A stretch of 64,000 nt of DNA from Roseomonas haemaphysalidis (GTDB lineage: Bacteria; Pseudomonadota; Alphaproteobacteria; Acetobacterales; Acetobacteraceae): positions 2,091,001-2,155,000 of the forward strand of contig NZ_CP061177.1 in NCBI RefSeq assembly GCF_017355405.1, written 5' to 3'. The position numbers and the translations under genes were made by a program. Of this stretch, positions 26,239-35,579 are shown in pieces (the stretch's first letter is position 1; each line of letters opens with the position of its first letter). The notes under the pieces are model-generated. The model did not search any database, was not told the DNA's origin, and was given only the letters and a program-made list of their open reading frames with translations.

Positions 26239-26652
26239 CCCGTGCACGCGATGGCGGTGCATTTCCCGATCGCGCTGGCCATCGCCGTGCTGGGGATCGA
26301 CCTGACCTACTGGTGGAGCGGCGACGAGTTCTGGCTGCGGGCCGGCCTGTGGGCCGCCGGGGCTGCCTTTGTCACGGGCGTCACGGCCGGGTTGGTGGGC
26401 ACGGCGGAACTGCTGCTGGTGCCGGGCATCCGGTCGCGCGCCGCGAGCTGGACGCATGCCATCGCCGCCATGATGTTTCTGTCGATCATCGGCATGAACT
26501 GGACGGTGCGGCTGCTGGAGCCGGAGGCGGTGATCCCCCTGGGCCTGGCCCTGTCCGGGCTGGGGGCGGTGTTCACCGGGCTGGCGGGGTATCACGGCGG
26601 CAAGCTGATCCTGCATCACGGCGTGGGCATCATGGTGTCGGACCAGGAATAA
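26155..26652 (+). CDS. DUF2231 membrane protein
   Basis: This 165-residue protein has four transmembrane helices and the DUF2231 start IAGHPVHAMAVHFPIALAIAVLG (split as IAGHPVHAM and VHFPIALAIAVLG). Two conserved His near the N-terminus and LAGYHGGKLILHHG near the C-terminus look like metal or haem ligands. GGGAGG precedes the ATG. It is divergent from subunit II and its 3' end overlaps the convergent CopD-like gene by 23 bp. Likely an oxidase-associated membrane protein. Confidence 0.85.
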   Translation: MKTSNDPSPVIRRVAEQDVSSAVAIAGHPVHAMAVHFPIALAIAVLGIDLTYWWSGDEFWLRAGLWAAGAAFVTGVTAGLVGTAELLLVPGIRSRAASWTHAIAAMMFLSIIGMNWTVRLLEPEAVIPLGLALSGLGAVFTGLAGYHGGKLILHHGVGIMVSDQE

Positions 26653-27139
26653 ACGTGGCCGCGGCGTCGCGCAGACCGCCCGGGCGCAGCATGAAGCCCG
26701 GCAGCAGCGCGGCCGGATCGATCACTGGCTTAGCCAGCACCACCCAGAAGATGCCGAGCATGGTGGCGGACAGCGCCACCATGCTGGCGCCCACCCGCCA
26801 GCGCGCGAAATACCCGCCCTCGTCGAAGACGGACAGCAGCAGCAATCCGATCCAGACGTGCAGCCCCACCAGCACGCCGACCAGAAGCAATTTCAGGGCG
26901 AACCAGGGACCGGCGATGCCGCGCGTCACGATCAGCGCCGTGCCGGAGGCGATGGCCAGAAAGGCGGCGGGCGAGATGATGGTGATATAGGAAAAGCGCG
27001 TGAAGGCGTGCAGCCGGTGCAAGGGCCCGCCCGAGCCGGCGTCCCGCCGCTGACCGAACAGCAGGGGCATCAACAGCAGCCCGGCGGTCCAGATCGCTAG
27101 GGCCGAGACATGCAGCAGCTTCAACCAGACGACCGTCAT
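26630..27139 (-). CDS. CopD-family membrane protein
   Basis: This 169-residue protein has four helices and a CopD-like pattern: WLKLLHVSALAIWTAGLLLMPLLF (split as WLKLLHVSALAIW and AGLLLMPLLF) and RFSYITIISPAAFLAIASG, with GLHVWIGLLLLSVF. It overlaps the CtaG-like gene by an ATGA, so both are translated together. A role in copper or haem supply to the oxidase is inferred from the cluster. ATG 27139 is chosen. Confidence 0.83.
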   Translation of the reverse strand: MTVVWLKLLHVSALAIWTAGLLLMPLLFGQRRDAGSGGPLHRLHAFTRFSYITIISPAAFLAIASGTALIVTRGIAGPWFALKLLLVGVLVGLHVWIGLLLLSVFDEGGYFARWRVGASMVALSATMLGIFWVVLAKPVIDPAALLPGFMLRPGGLRDAAATFIPGPTP

Positions 27140-27894
27140 GCCGCCGGGTGCGCCTCCGGCGCGCTGAACAGCCGGCGCAGGCAAAGCACGGCGGCCACGA
27201 AGTTGGGCAGCATGGCGGGTGCCCACATCAGCAGCCCGGCCAGTTGCTGGTCTTCCAGCGCGGACAGGCCGAACGGCTCGGTGGCCAGCAGGTGCTGCGC
27301 GTAAAGCGGTTGGGGCGCGAAGGTGATCAGCGCGCCCAGCAGGCCCATCAGGCCGATCACCGACACATGCCCGGCCACTGCCCGCAGCGGCGGCAGGCGG
27401 GCATCCAGCAGCCCGCGCCACACCACCAAGGCCGTGCCCAGCAGCGAAAGCTCCATCACCCAGTACACCGTGTCGCTCGCCAGCGCGGCGGCGTAGGGCA
27501 CGGGGGCGTGCCACAACCAGACGGTCACCACATGCGCCAGCACCGCGACGCCAAGCAGACGTGACGTGGCGCCCCCGGCGGCGGGAAAGGCGAGGGCCAG
27601 CAACGGCGCCGCCGCCGAGATCAGCAGCAGGTGATGTGCCACGCGGGCCGAGAACAGGGCCGACGACAAGGCGCACAGGGGGGAAACAAAGGCCACGGCC
27701 AGCAGCAGCACCGCCAGTGCCAGCATGCGCCGCCGCCGCGCGGCACTGGGCCTGTGCCGCAGGCACAGCAGGCCGCCCGTCAGCAGCACCAGCAGGCCGC
27801 CTAGCACCCAGGGGTCTGCGTTCCAGCTGTGCCACAGCACGGCGGGCAGAGGTGCCACGCCGCAATAAGGGATGGCCGCCGCGTGCGATGGCAT
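27136..27894 (-). CDS. CtaG/caa3-type cytochrome c oxidase assembly protein
   Basis: This 252-residue protein has six or seven helices and fits the caa3_CtaG family of oxidase assembly proteins. Typical parts are HHLLLISAAAPLLALAFP, HVVTVWLWHAPVPYAAALASDTVYWVMELSLL (split as HVVTVWLWHAP and YWVMELSLLG) and LAGLLMWAPAMLPNFVAAVLCLRRLF. Conserved His in WLWHAP and near HHLL may bind copper. ATG 27894 is preferred over a longer frame with a polar leader. Confidence 0.86.
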   Translation of the reverse strand: MPSHAAAIPYCGVAPLPAVLWHSWNADPWVLGGLLVLLTGGLLCLRHRPSAARRRRMLALAVLLLAVAFVSPLCALSSALFSARVAHHLLLISAAAPLLALAFPAAGGATSRLLGVAVLAHVVTVWLWHAPVPYAAALASDTVYWVMELSLLGTALVVWRGLLDARLPPLRAVAGHVSVIGLMGLLGALITFAPQPLYAQHLLATEPFGLSALEDQQLAGLLMWAPAMLPNFVAAVLCLRRLFSAPEAHPAA

Positions 27895-28045
27895 CACGTC
27901 AGCATGCTCCGGTCCCTGCTTGAAATCGCGCGGCGCATCAGCGCCGCCCTTGTCCGTCCTGCCGCCATTCGACAGCAACGCGGACGAGGCGGGATGAGCC
28001 GGACGGAGATGACAATTTTTTCAGACTACGCCGGATCGGCAGTGG

Positions 28046-28072
28046 GGGAGGACCATCGCGGATGGTCCTCCC
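28046..28072. terminator. Perfect 12-bp hairpin downstream of the DUF2076 gene
   Basis: A perfect 12-bp stem (28046-28057 with 28061-28072) with a GCG loop lies 14 bp past the DUF2076 stop on the minus strand. It is probably its terminator, although no T-run is adjacent. Confidence 0.6.
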
Positions 28073-28085
28073 GCCAGCAACAATG

Positions 28086-28844
28086 TCAGATGTCGTCGTC
28101 GCTGTAGCCGGCGTCGTCGAAGCCGCCATCGGCCGCCGCGTCGTTGCCCCAGCCGCCGTCATCCACCGGCGTGGCGTCGTTGTAGCCGGCGTCCTGGCCG
28201 GGGTCGGTCCAGGGGCTGGCCGAGGTCGGCACCGCTTCCTGCCCGAAATCGCCCACGGCGCCAGCGGCATCCGTGGCCGCCGTCGCGGCATGCGCGGCAC
28301 CGCCCGAAAACATGCCCATCAGCATGTTGCCCATCACCATGCCGCCGGCGACGCCGGCCGCGGTGGTGAGCGCTGAGCCCAGAAAGCCGGAGCCGCCGCG
28401 GCCCTGCTGCATCATCTGCGGCTGCATGCCCATGGGGGGCTGCATCGGCTGCGGGCGGGGCGTCATGGGCTGCGGGCGCTGCTGGCCACCGCCGCCGAAC
28501 AACCCACCGAACATGCCGCCGCCACCGCGCTGCGGCGCGGCCTGCGCCTGCTGCTGCGCGTTCTCAAGCTGCCATTCCAGCTCCTGGATGCGGTTCTGCG
28601 CCTGCACCAGGGCGTGTTCCTGCACAAACGCCGTCTGCGTCAGGCGGTAGCGGGCCTCGGGGTAGCGCGCGAACAGGTCGCCGATCAGCCGGTCGGCCTC
28701 CGGGTCCACCGGCGGCAGCTGCGGGCGGGACTGCACGGACGGCACGCTGCTGCCGCCCCAGGGGGAGGCGGCGGGCTGGGCCGGGGCCACACCCGCCATG
28801 CGCTCAACAAAGGCAGAGATGATGCGGCGTTCTTCTTCGGTCAT
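28086..28844 (-). CDS. DUF2076 family protein
   Basis: This 252-residue protein begins MTEEERRIISAFVERM, typical of DUF2076. It has a DRLIGDLFARYPEARYRLTQTAFVQEHAL helix pair (split as DLFARYPEARYRLTQ and AFVQEHAL), a coiled-coil-like NRIQELEWQLENAQQQ, a GGGMFGGLFGGGG linker, a Pro/Met/Gln-rich stretch, one hydrophobic segment (AAGVAGGMVMGNMLMGMFSG) and an acidic Asp-rich C-terminus. The role is unknown; such proteins are thought to be envelope-associated. GGGA lies before the ATG. Confidence 0.85.
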   Translation of the reverse strand: MTEEERRIISAFVERMAGVAPAQPAASPWGGSSVPSVQSRPQLPPVDPEADRLIGDLFARYPEARYRLTQTAFVQEHALVQAQNRIQELEWQLENAQQQAQAAPQRGGGGMFGGLFGGGGQQRPQPMTPRPQPMQPPMGMQPQMMQQGRGGSGFLGSALTTAAGVAGGMVMGNMLMGMFSGGAAHAATAATDAAGAVGDFGQEAVPTSASPWTDPGQDAGYNDATPVDDGGWGNDAAADGGFDDAGYSDDDI

Positions 28845-28990
28845 GTCCCTTCCCCTTTCGGGGCCTTTTCCAGACGGTTCGCGCGAATCGCGCCAGGGCT
28901 GGCCCGGCACGCGGCAAGGGACTTGGCCCAGGGCAAGGCCCGCTTCAAGCCCGGATGAACTTTCGGCAATGTTTTGTCATGCGGCGCCGG

Positions 28991-29422
28991 TCAGGCGGCG
29001 CTGGCCAGCCCGAGGCGGCGCCACTCGATCACCGGGCAGCGGTCCATCACGGCCACCAGCCCGGCATCGCGCGCCCGCGCGGCGGCGGCCTCGTCCACCA
29101 CGCCGAGTTGCATCCAGACGGCGCGGGCGCCAAGCCGGATGGCCTCGTCCACCACCGCGCCGGCCTCCTCGCTGCGGCGGAAGATGTCGACCATCTCCAG
29201 CGGCGCGGCGGCGTCCAGGGCCGCCACCACCTCGGCGCCATGCAGCCGTTGCCCGGCGAGGCCCGGGTTCACGGGCGTGACGTCGAAGCCCCGCTCCGCC
29301 AGAAAGCCTGCCACGCCATAGGATGGGCGCGCCGGATTGGCCGAGGCGCCGACCACGGCGATGCGCGTGGTATTCAGCAGCAGGCGGCGGATGTCGTCGT
29401 CGGTCAGCCCGTCCATGGCCAT
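28991..29422 (-). CDS. CoA-binding domain protein (YccU-like)
   Basis: This 143-residue protein is a single CoA-binding Rossmann domain: TRIAVVGASANPARPSYGVAGFL (split as TRIAVVGASANP and SYGVAGFL), VTPVNPGLAGQRLHG and GARAVWMQLGVVDEAAA, with the final VMDRCPVIEW. The family shares the fold of succinyl-CoA ligase alpha but not the catalytic part. Several starts are possible between 29416 and 29449; GAAGGAG favours 29422. Its ligand and role are unknown. Confidence 0.88.
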   Translation of the reverse strand: MAMDGLTDDDIRRLLLNTTRIAVVGASANPARPSYGVAGFLAERGFDVTPVNPGLAGQRLHGAEVVAALDAAAPLEMVDIFRRSEEAGAVVDEAIRLGARAVWMQLGVVDEAAAARARDAGLVAVMDRCPVIEWRRLGLASAA

Positions 29423-29494
29423 GGCGATCAGTGCTCCTTCACGGCCCAAGCAACGCGGCGGGGCCGGCGGGGGTTCCCCGCCAGCGCGCGGCCG

Positions 29495-30604
<1,110 letters not shown>

Positions 30605-30686
30605 GGCAGGGTTCCTCGGCACTTGGGACGAACGGCCTCACTGCCACTTCTTGCGGGAAGCGGGAAGGGAGGACATCTGAAGGGAC

Positions 30687-31529
30687 ATGCGCATCCCCTT
30701 TCTGTCGTCCAAGCCCCGTGTCGCCCTGGTGCGGCTGTCCGGCGTCATCGCCGCGCGCGGCGGCCCGGCCACCGGGCCCGCCCTGAACATCGAGCAGGTG
30801 GGGCCGGTGCTGGACCGTGCCTTCGCGCTGAAGCGGCTGGCGGCGGTGGTGCTGGCGGTCAATTCGCCCGGCGGCTCGCCCGTGCAGTCCTCGCTGATCG
30901 GCGCCCGCATCCGTCGCCTGGCGGAGGAGAAGAAGGTGCCGGTCATCGCCTGCGTCGAAGACGCGGCGGCGTCCGGCGGCTACTGGCTGGCCTGCGCGGC
31001 GGACGAGATCGTGGCGGACGGCGCCAGCATCGTCGGCAGCATCGGCGTGATCTCCGGCGGCTTCGGGCTGGAAGGGCTGATCGAGCGCTTCGGCGTCGAG
31101 CGGCGGCTGACCACGGCGGGCGGGCAGAAATCCTTCATGGACCCGTTCCGCCCGGTGGAGCCGGCGCAGCAGCAACGGCTGGAGGAACTTCTGGAAGCCA
31201 TCCATGCCGAATTCCGCGACTGGGTGCGCACGCGCCGGGGCGGCAGGCTGCAGGCTCCGGAGGCGCAGCTTTTCACCGGCCGCTTCTGGACCGGCCGGGA
31301 AGCCCTGCCGCTGGGGTTGATCGACCGGCTGGGCAACGCGGCGGATGAAATCCGCCGGCGCTTCGGCGACAAGGCGCAGGTGGTGCCCTTCGGCGGCGCC
31401 AAGCGGCCGCCGCTGCCGCTGCGCCTGCTGGGGGCCGGTGCCGCCGCGCCGGGGCTGGCGGCCGAGGCGGTGGCCACCGCCGCCGCCCTGGCGGAAGAGC
31501 GGGCGGCCTGGGCTCGCCTGGGCCTGTAG
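30687..31529 (+). CDS. S49 family serine peptidase (SppA/SohB type)
   Basis: This 280-residue protein is a short single-domain signal-peptide-peptidase-like protease. It has VALVRLSGVIAARG, VLAVNSPGGSPVQSS, and the nucleophile serine in VEDAAASGGYWLACAADEIV (split as EDAAASGGYWL and ACAADEIV), and SIVGSIGVISGGFG. FTGRFWTGREALPLGLIDRLG matches the C-terminal family region. No transmembrane anchor is obvious, which is typical of the short S49 homologues of alphaproteobacteria. Confidence 0.92.
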   Translation: MRIPFLSSKPRVALVRLSGVIAARGGPATGPALNIEQVGPVLDRAFALKRLAAVVLAVNSPGGSPVQSSLIGARIRRLAEEKKVPVIACVEDAAASGGYWLACAADEIVADGASIVGSIGVISGGFGLEGLIERFGVERRLTTAGGQKSFMDPFRPVEPAQQQRLEELLEAIHAEFRDWVRTRRGGRLQAPEAQLFTGRFWTGREALPLGLIDRLGNAADEIRRRFGDKAQVVPFGGAKRPPLPLRLLGAGAAAPGLAAEAVATAAALAEERAAWARLGL

Positions 31530-31575
31530 CAGCGCGGCCTTGACGGCGGGCGCCGGGTTGGGCACCCCGGATGGC

Positions 31576-32016
31576 ATGTCCGCACCCCACGTTTCCGCCC
31601 CGTATCACGAGCTGCTCGGATTTATCCTGGAGGAATGGCGGGAGAACTATGTCCGCATCGCCATCGAGGCGGGCGAGCAGCACCTCAACCGCAGCAGCAT
31701 CGTGCATGGCGGCGCCATCCTGTCGCTGATCGACCAGGCGGGCGGCATGAGCGGGTTGTGGTGCGACACGCCTGGCCACAGCCGCAAGGGCGTGACCGTG
31801 GACCTGAACTGCCACTTCACCGGCCAGACGCTGCCGGGGCGGGTGTACGCCGAGGGCCGCATGGTGTCCCGCGGCGGTAAAATCTATTTCGCGCGGACCG
31901 AGGTGTTCGACAGCCAGGGCCGCATGGTGGCCTTCGGCAGTTCCACCCACCGCTGGCGTGGCGGCAGCGAAACGCTGTCCGGCAGCCCGGACCCCGCGGC
32001 GGCCGGCTCGGCCTGA
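31576..32016 (+). CDS. PaaI family hotdog-fold thioesterase
   Basis: This 146-residue protein has the hotdog-fold pattern of the PaaI group: NRSSIVHGGAILSLIDQAGG with the HGG turn that contacts CoA, TVDLNCHFTGQTLPG and FGSSTHRW. The substrate is unknown; a small acyl-CoA is likely. It follows the S49 gene by 46 bp and precedes the flavin-barrel stress protein, perhaps in one operon. Confidence 0.87.
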   Translation: MSAPHVSAPYHELLGFILEEWRENYVRIAIEAGEQHLNRSSIVHGGAILSLIDQAGGMSGLWCDTPGHSRKGVTVDLNCHFTGQTLPGRVYAEGRMVSRGGKIYFARTEVFDSQGRMVAFGSSTHRWRGGSETLSGSPDPAAAGSA

Positions 32017-32080
32017 GCGGCACGCAACCGCCACGGTGCTGCGCAGTTTGCCTCCCAGCACCGCAAGGGAAGCGAACACC

Positions 32081-32584
32081 GTGGATACCGCCAAGAACGA
32101 AGACGAAATGCGCATCAAGGTGCGCGAGATGGTCAAGGACATCCAGGTCGCCATCATGGTGACCACCGACCCCGAGGGGCACCTGCGCGGCCGCCCGATG
32201 CGGGCGCAGAAGCCGGACGAGGACGGCAAGACCCTGTGGTTCTTCACGCGCGACGACAGCCCCAAGGTCGATGAGATCGAGGGCAACCCGAGCGTGCTGC
32301 TGGGCTATGCCGATCCCAAGAGCCAGGACTTCGTGTCCATTTCCGGCAAGGCGCGCATCGTGCGCGACAAGAACAAGAACAAGCAGCTCTGGACCGAGGA
32401 CCTGCGCACCTGGCTGCCGGAAGGCCCGGACGGGGATGGCTATGCGCTGATCGCGGTGGAGATCGCCGGCGCCGAGTATTGGGACGCCATCTCCTCCAAC
32501 GTCACCTTCGCCTTCGGCTACGCCAAGGCGCTGGCGACCGGCAAGCCGGCGAGCTCCGGCGAGAATGCCAAGGTCGATTTCTGA
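32081..32584 (+). CDS. Pyridoxamine 5'-phosphate oxidase-like flavin-binding protein (general stress protein 26 type)
   Basis: This 167-residue split-barrel protein resembles general stress protein 26: AIMVTTDPEGHLRGRPMRAQ, LWFFTRDDSPKVDEIEGNP and VSISGKARIV. The C-terminus has AEYWDAISSNVTFAFGYAKAL, typical of the group. GTG 32081 has AAGGGA upstream. It probably binds FMN or F420-like cofactor; activity is unknown. A strong terminator follows. Confidence 0.9.
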   Translation: MDTAKNEDEMRIKVREMVKDIQVAIMVTTDPEGHLRGRPMRAQKPDEDGKTLWFFTRDDSPKVDEIEGNPSVLLGYADPKSQDFVSISGKARIVRDKNKNKQLWTEDLRTWLPEGPDGDGYALIAVEIAGAEYWDAISSNVTFAFGYAKALATGKPASSGENAKVDF

Positions 32585-32595
32585 CCGGCCAGACG

Positions 32596-32632
32596 AAAAA
32601 GCCCGGGGTCCGAAAGGACCCCGGGCTTTTTT
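32596..32632. terminator. Bidirectional rho-independent terminator
   Basis: A perfect 16-bp stem (32596-32611 with 32616-32631) with GAAA tetraloop has A5 on one side and T6 on the other. It ends the transcript of the flavin-binding protein and can also stop the opposing GlsB transcript. Confidence 0.95.
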
Positions 32633-32730
32633 ATGTGCACGGGCCGGCGCCGGATGAAGCAAAGGCCGGGCCCGGACGCGCCTCCTGGCGCGCCGGATCC
32701 GGCCTTTGATCAACGGCGACGCGACGCCGT

Positions 32731-32985
32731 TCAGACGGCGCGGCGGCCGACCGTGAAGCGGTAGATCGCCAGCACGATGATGGCGCCGACCACGGCACCG
32801 ATGAAGCCCGCGCCCTCGCCGGCGCGGTACCAGCCGAGCGCCTGGCCGAGATAGGACGCCACGAAGGCGCCCACGATGCCGAGGATGGTGGTGAGGATGA
32901 ACCCACCGCCGTCGCGGCCCGGCATGATGAACTTGGCGACAACCCCCGCCAGGAAGCCGATGATGATCGTCCAGATAATGCCCAT
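32731..32985 (-). CDS. GlsB/YeaQ/YmgE family stress membrane protein
   Basis: This 84-residue protein has three hydrophobic segments and the family-typical IIGFLAGVVAKFIMPGRDGGGFILTTILGIVGAFVASYLG (split as IIGFLAGVVAKFIMPGR and FILTTILGIVGAFVASYLG). The family is small stress-response membrane proteins, often induced by acid or osmotic stress. AGGAA precedes the ATG. It faces the shared terminator at 32596-32632. The function is unproven. Confidence 0.92.
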   Translation of the reverse strand: MGIIWTIIIGFLAGVVAKFIMPGRDGGGFILTTILGIVGAFVASYLGQALGWYRAGEGAGFIGAVVGAIIVLAIYRFTVGRRAV

Positions 32986-33115
32986 GGTCGCGTTCCTTGA
33001 AGAATGGCTTGGGCTTAACGCTGCTTGTTCTGAAAGGTAACGCCGGCTTCGCATCTTTCCTGCAGGAAATGGCATGGGCCGGGTTGCGGGATGCCGGTCC
33101 CACCCCACCGCGGCG

Positions 33116-33724
33116 TTATTCCGGCTTGCGCCAGCAGCCGCGTACCACCTCCGCGACGCCCTGGTGCTTGGGGCCTTCCTGCAGCAGGACGCCGCCTTCC
33201 AGGCATTCCAGGGTGTCCAGGCTGGCGAAGGCGGTGTCCGCCATGGCGCGGGTCCAAAGCAACGCCGGCTCGCGCGGCCCGCCACTGCGGCGGCCGTTCT
33301 GCGCGGGCGAGAAGCATTCCAGCACCAGCATGCCGCCCGGCGCCAGGGCCTGGACCGCGCGGGCCGCGACGACCTCGCGGTCCGCCGGCGGCAGGTGCAG
33401 GAAGATCCAGGCGATCAGGTCGAACCCGGCGTCCGGCCAGGACCATTGGACCAGGTCGGCCGCATGGGTGGCGAGGCGCACGCCGCGCGATTCCGCAAGT
33501 GCCGTGGCGCGGCCGAGCCCGGTGGCGGACCAGTCCACGGCCGTCACCTCCAGCCCGCGTTCGGCGAGCCACACGCCGTTGCGCCCTTCGCCATCGCCCA
33601 GCGCCAGGGCACGCCCCCGCGCCGGCAGCCTTGGCCCCCAGCTTTCGAGATAACGGTTGGGCGCCTGGCCGAACATCCAGGGCTGCGCGGCATAGCGCGC
33701 ATCCCAGGCGAGGCTGTCGCTCAT
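33116..33724 (-). CDS. SAM-dependent methyltransferase
   Basis: This 202-residue class I methyltransferase has motif I ALALGDGEGRNGVWLAERG (split as ALALGDGEGRNG and WLAERG), VTAVDWSATGL as the acidic motif II, and DLIAWIFLHLPPADRE. The start WDARYAAQPWMFGQAPN is typical of small tellurite-resistance-like (TehB-like) methyltransferases. It is the last of three overlapping genes (GST, cupin, methyltransferase). Substrate is unknown. Confidence 0.88.
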   Translation of the reverse strand: MSDSLAWDARYAAQPWMFGQAPNRYLESWGPRLPARGRALALGDGEGRNGVWLAERGLEVTAVDWSATGLGRATALAESRGVRLATHAADLVQWSWPDAGFDLIAWIFLHLPPADREVVAARAVQALAPGGMLVLECFSPAQNGRRSGGPREPALLWTRAMADTAFASLDTLECLEGGVLLQEGPKHQGVAEVVRGCWRKPE

Positions 33725-34173
33725 GGCCCGGGTGCCCAACCTGGCGGCGCCATCTCGAAGCCCGAGAAATTGAAGGCCGGGCTGACGGTGCAGCCCACCA
33801 GCACCCAGCCCGCCAGCGGCCGCGCCGCCTGCCACCAGCCGGGCGGCACGAGGCCGAAGGGTTCCTCGCCGGCGGACAGGTCCGGGCCGATCCGCCGTTC
33901 CTCGCTGCCCCGGCCGTCGGCCGACAGGTGCAGCGCCAGCGGGCCGCCGGCATACCAGTGCCACGCTTCGGCGGCATCGACGCGGTGCCAGTGGCTCCGT
34001 TCCCCGGCGTCCAGCAGGTAATAGATGGCGGTGCCGACGCCGCGGCCGCCACCGGGCGGGGCATCGCGCCAGATCTCGCGGAAGTGCCCGCCTTCGGGGT
34101 GCGGCGACAGGCCCAGCGCCGCGATCACCGCCGCCGCGGGCAGGGACGGGTCGCGCAGATCCGGCGGGGTCAT
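33721..34173 (-). CDS. Cupin domain protein (DUF985)
   Basis: This 150-residue protein is a DUF985 cupin. It starts with AAAVIAALGLSPHPEGGHFREIWRD (split as VIAALGLSPHPEGGHF and REIWRD) and contains TAIYYLLDAGERSHWHRVDAAEAWHWYAGGPL (split as TAIYYLLDAGERSHWHR and AEAWHWYAGGPL) with the metal-type His residues. Function unknown. It overlaps both neighbours by 4 bp (ATGA), so the three-gene set is one operon. Confidence 0.9.
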   Translation of the reverse strand: MTPPDLRDPSLPAAAVIAALGLSPHPEGGHFREIWRDAPPGGGRGVGTAIYYLLDAGERSHWHRVDAAEAWHWYAGGPLALHLSADGRGSEERRIGPDLSAGEEPFGLVPPGWWQAARPLAGWVLVGCTVSPAFNFSGFEMAPPGWAPGP

Positions 34174-34763
34174 GCCGGGCGGGTCGCGACCATGGCGGGG
34201 TGCGCCTCCGCCTCGGCGAACCAGGCCGTCAGCGCGGGGCGGCCCTCGCGCCAGTCCTCGTCGGCGAAGCGGAAGTCGAGGTAGCCCAGCGCACAGGCGA
34301 CGCTGACGGCACCGATGTCGCGCAGCCGCTCCGGCGGGTTGCGGTCCAGCCAGTCCAGGGCGCGGCCGATGGCGGCGGCATTGCGCCCGCCCAGGTGCCG
34401 GCGTCCCTCATCCTGCGGATAAGGCTGCTGCATGCGCCGGGCCACGGCGGCATCCATCACGCCATCCCCCAGGGCCTGCAACAGCAGCGCGCCGGTGCGC
34501 TCGCTGCCGGAGTCCGGAAACAGCGGCGACGCGGTGCCGAGCCCGTCCAGGTATTCGCAGATCACCCGGCTGTCGAACAGCGGCAGGCCCTCCACCGTCA
34601 CCAGGCAGGGCACCTTGGACAGCGGGTTCTGTTGCAGCAGCGCGGCCGGGCTTTCATGCGGGTTGGTGGACAGCAGGTCCACCCGCTCCTCCAGCCCGCG
34701 CATCAGGAGGGCGACCATGACCTTGCGGACGAAAGGCGAGCCGGAGGAATAAAACAACTGCAT
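34170..34763 (-). CDS. Glutathione S-transferase family protein
   Basis: This 197-residue protein has a thioredoxin-like N-domain (FYSSGSPFVRKVMVAL, NPLSKVPCLVTVEGLPLFDSRVICEYLD split as NPLSKVPCLVTV and LFDSRVICEYLD) and a helical C-domain (SVACALGYLDFRFADEDWR). The Ser in SSGSPFVRK is the likely catalytic residue as in beta-class-like GSTs. It is the first gene of the GST-cupin-methyltransferase operon. Substrate unknown. Confidence 0.93.
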   Translation of the reverse strand: MQLFYSSGSPFVRKVMVALLMRGLEERVDLLSTNPHESPAALLQQNPLSKVPCLVTVEGLPLFDSRVICEYLDGLGTASPLFPDSGSERTGALLLQALGDGVMDAAVARRMQQPYPQDEGRRHLGGRNAAAIGRALDWLDRNPPERLRDIGAVSVACALGYLDFRFADEDWREGRPALTAWFAEAEAHPAMVATRPA

Positions 34764-34799
34764 GCGGGCGGGGTCCGTGATGGGGGAAGGTGTCGCCAG

Positions 34800-35531
34800 T
34801 CAGCCGCGGAAGCTGTCCTTGCCGGCGCGGATCTCGGCCAGCCGCTCCACGCTGGAGGCGCGCAGAAACGGGTTGGTCCGCTTTTCCTCGCCTAGCGTCG
34901 CGGGCAGGGTGGGGCGGCCGGCGGCGCGGGTGGCGGACACCCAGGCCGCCTTGTCGCGCAGCGCCGCGTTGTCCGGCTCCACGGTCAGCGCGAAGCGGGC
35001 ATTGCTTTCGGTGTATTCGTGGCCGGCGCAGACCAGGGTCTGGTCGGGCAGGGGCTTGAGCAGCTCCAGCGCGTGGAACATGTCCGCCGGCTTGCCTTCC
35101 AGCAGCCGCCCGCAGCCCAGCGAGAACAGCGTGTCGCCGCACAGCAGCACGTCACCATCCGGGAAGTAGAAGGCCACATGGCCCAGCGTGTGGCCGGGGC
35201 TGTCGATCACCCGGCCCTCGGTGTCGCCGATCGCCACCGTGTCGCCGGGCACCACGGCGGTGTCGAGCGGCGGCAGGCGGTGGGCATCGGCCTTGGCGCC
35301 GATCACCCGGGCCCCGTATTTCGCCCGTACCTGCTCCACGCCGTCCACATGGTCGCCGTGGTGGTGGGTCAACAGGATCAGGTCGCAACGCCCGCCCGCC
35401 GCGTCCAGCGCCGCGATCACCGGTGCCGCCTCGCCGGGGTCGCAGATCGCGACGGTGCCGGTGGCCTCGTCCCGCAGCATCCAGGCGTAGTTGTCGGAAA
35501 GACAGGGCACCGCCGTCACGGTCACGGTCAT
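34800..35531 (-). CDS. gloB: Hydroxyacylglutathione hydrolase (glyoxalase II)
   Basis: This 243-residue metallo-beta-lactamase-fold enzyme hydrolyses S-lactoylglutathione in methylglyoxal detoxification. The zinc motif LLTHHHGDHVDG is near residues 53-64; GHTLGHVAFYF, LLCGDTLFSLGCGRLLEG (split as LLCGDTLFSLGCG and RLLEG), CAGHEYTESNARFAL and the C-terminal LGEEKRTNPFLR complete the set. The ATG is at 35531, 48 bp from the divergent methyltransferase gene, a conserved alphaproteobacterial arrangement. Confidence 0.97.
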   Translation of the reverse strand: MTVTVTAVPCLSDNYAWMLRDEATGTVAICDPGEAAPVIAALDAAGGRCDLILLTHHHGDHVDGVEQVRAKYGARVIGAKADAHRLPPLDTAVVPGDTVAIGDTEGRVIDSPGHTLGHVAFYFPDGDVLLCGDTLFSLGCGRLLEGKPADMFHALELLKPLPDQTLVCAGHEYTESNARFALTVEPDNAALRDKAAWVSATRAAGRPTLPATLGEEKRTNPFLRASSVERLAEIRAGKDSFRG

Positions 35532-35579
35532 GGTCAGGTCCTTATGGTCGCCGAAAGGGCGTGCCCTTATATCGGATGC

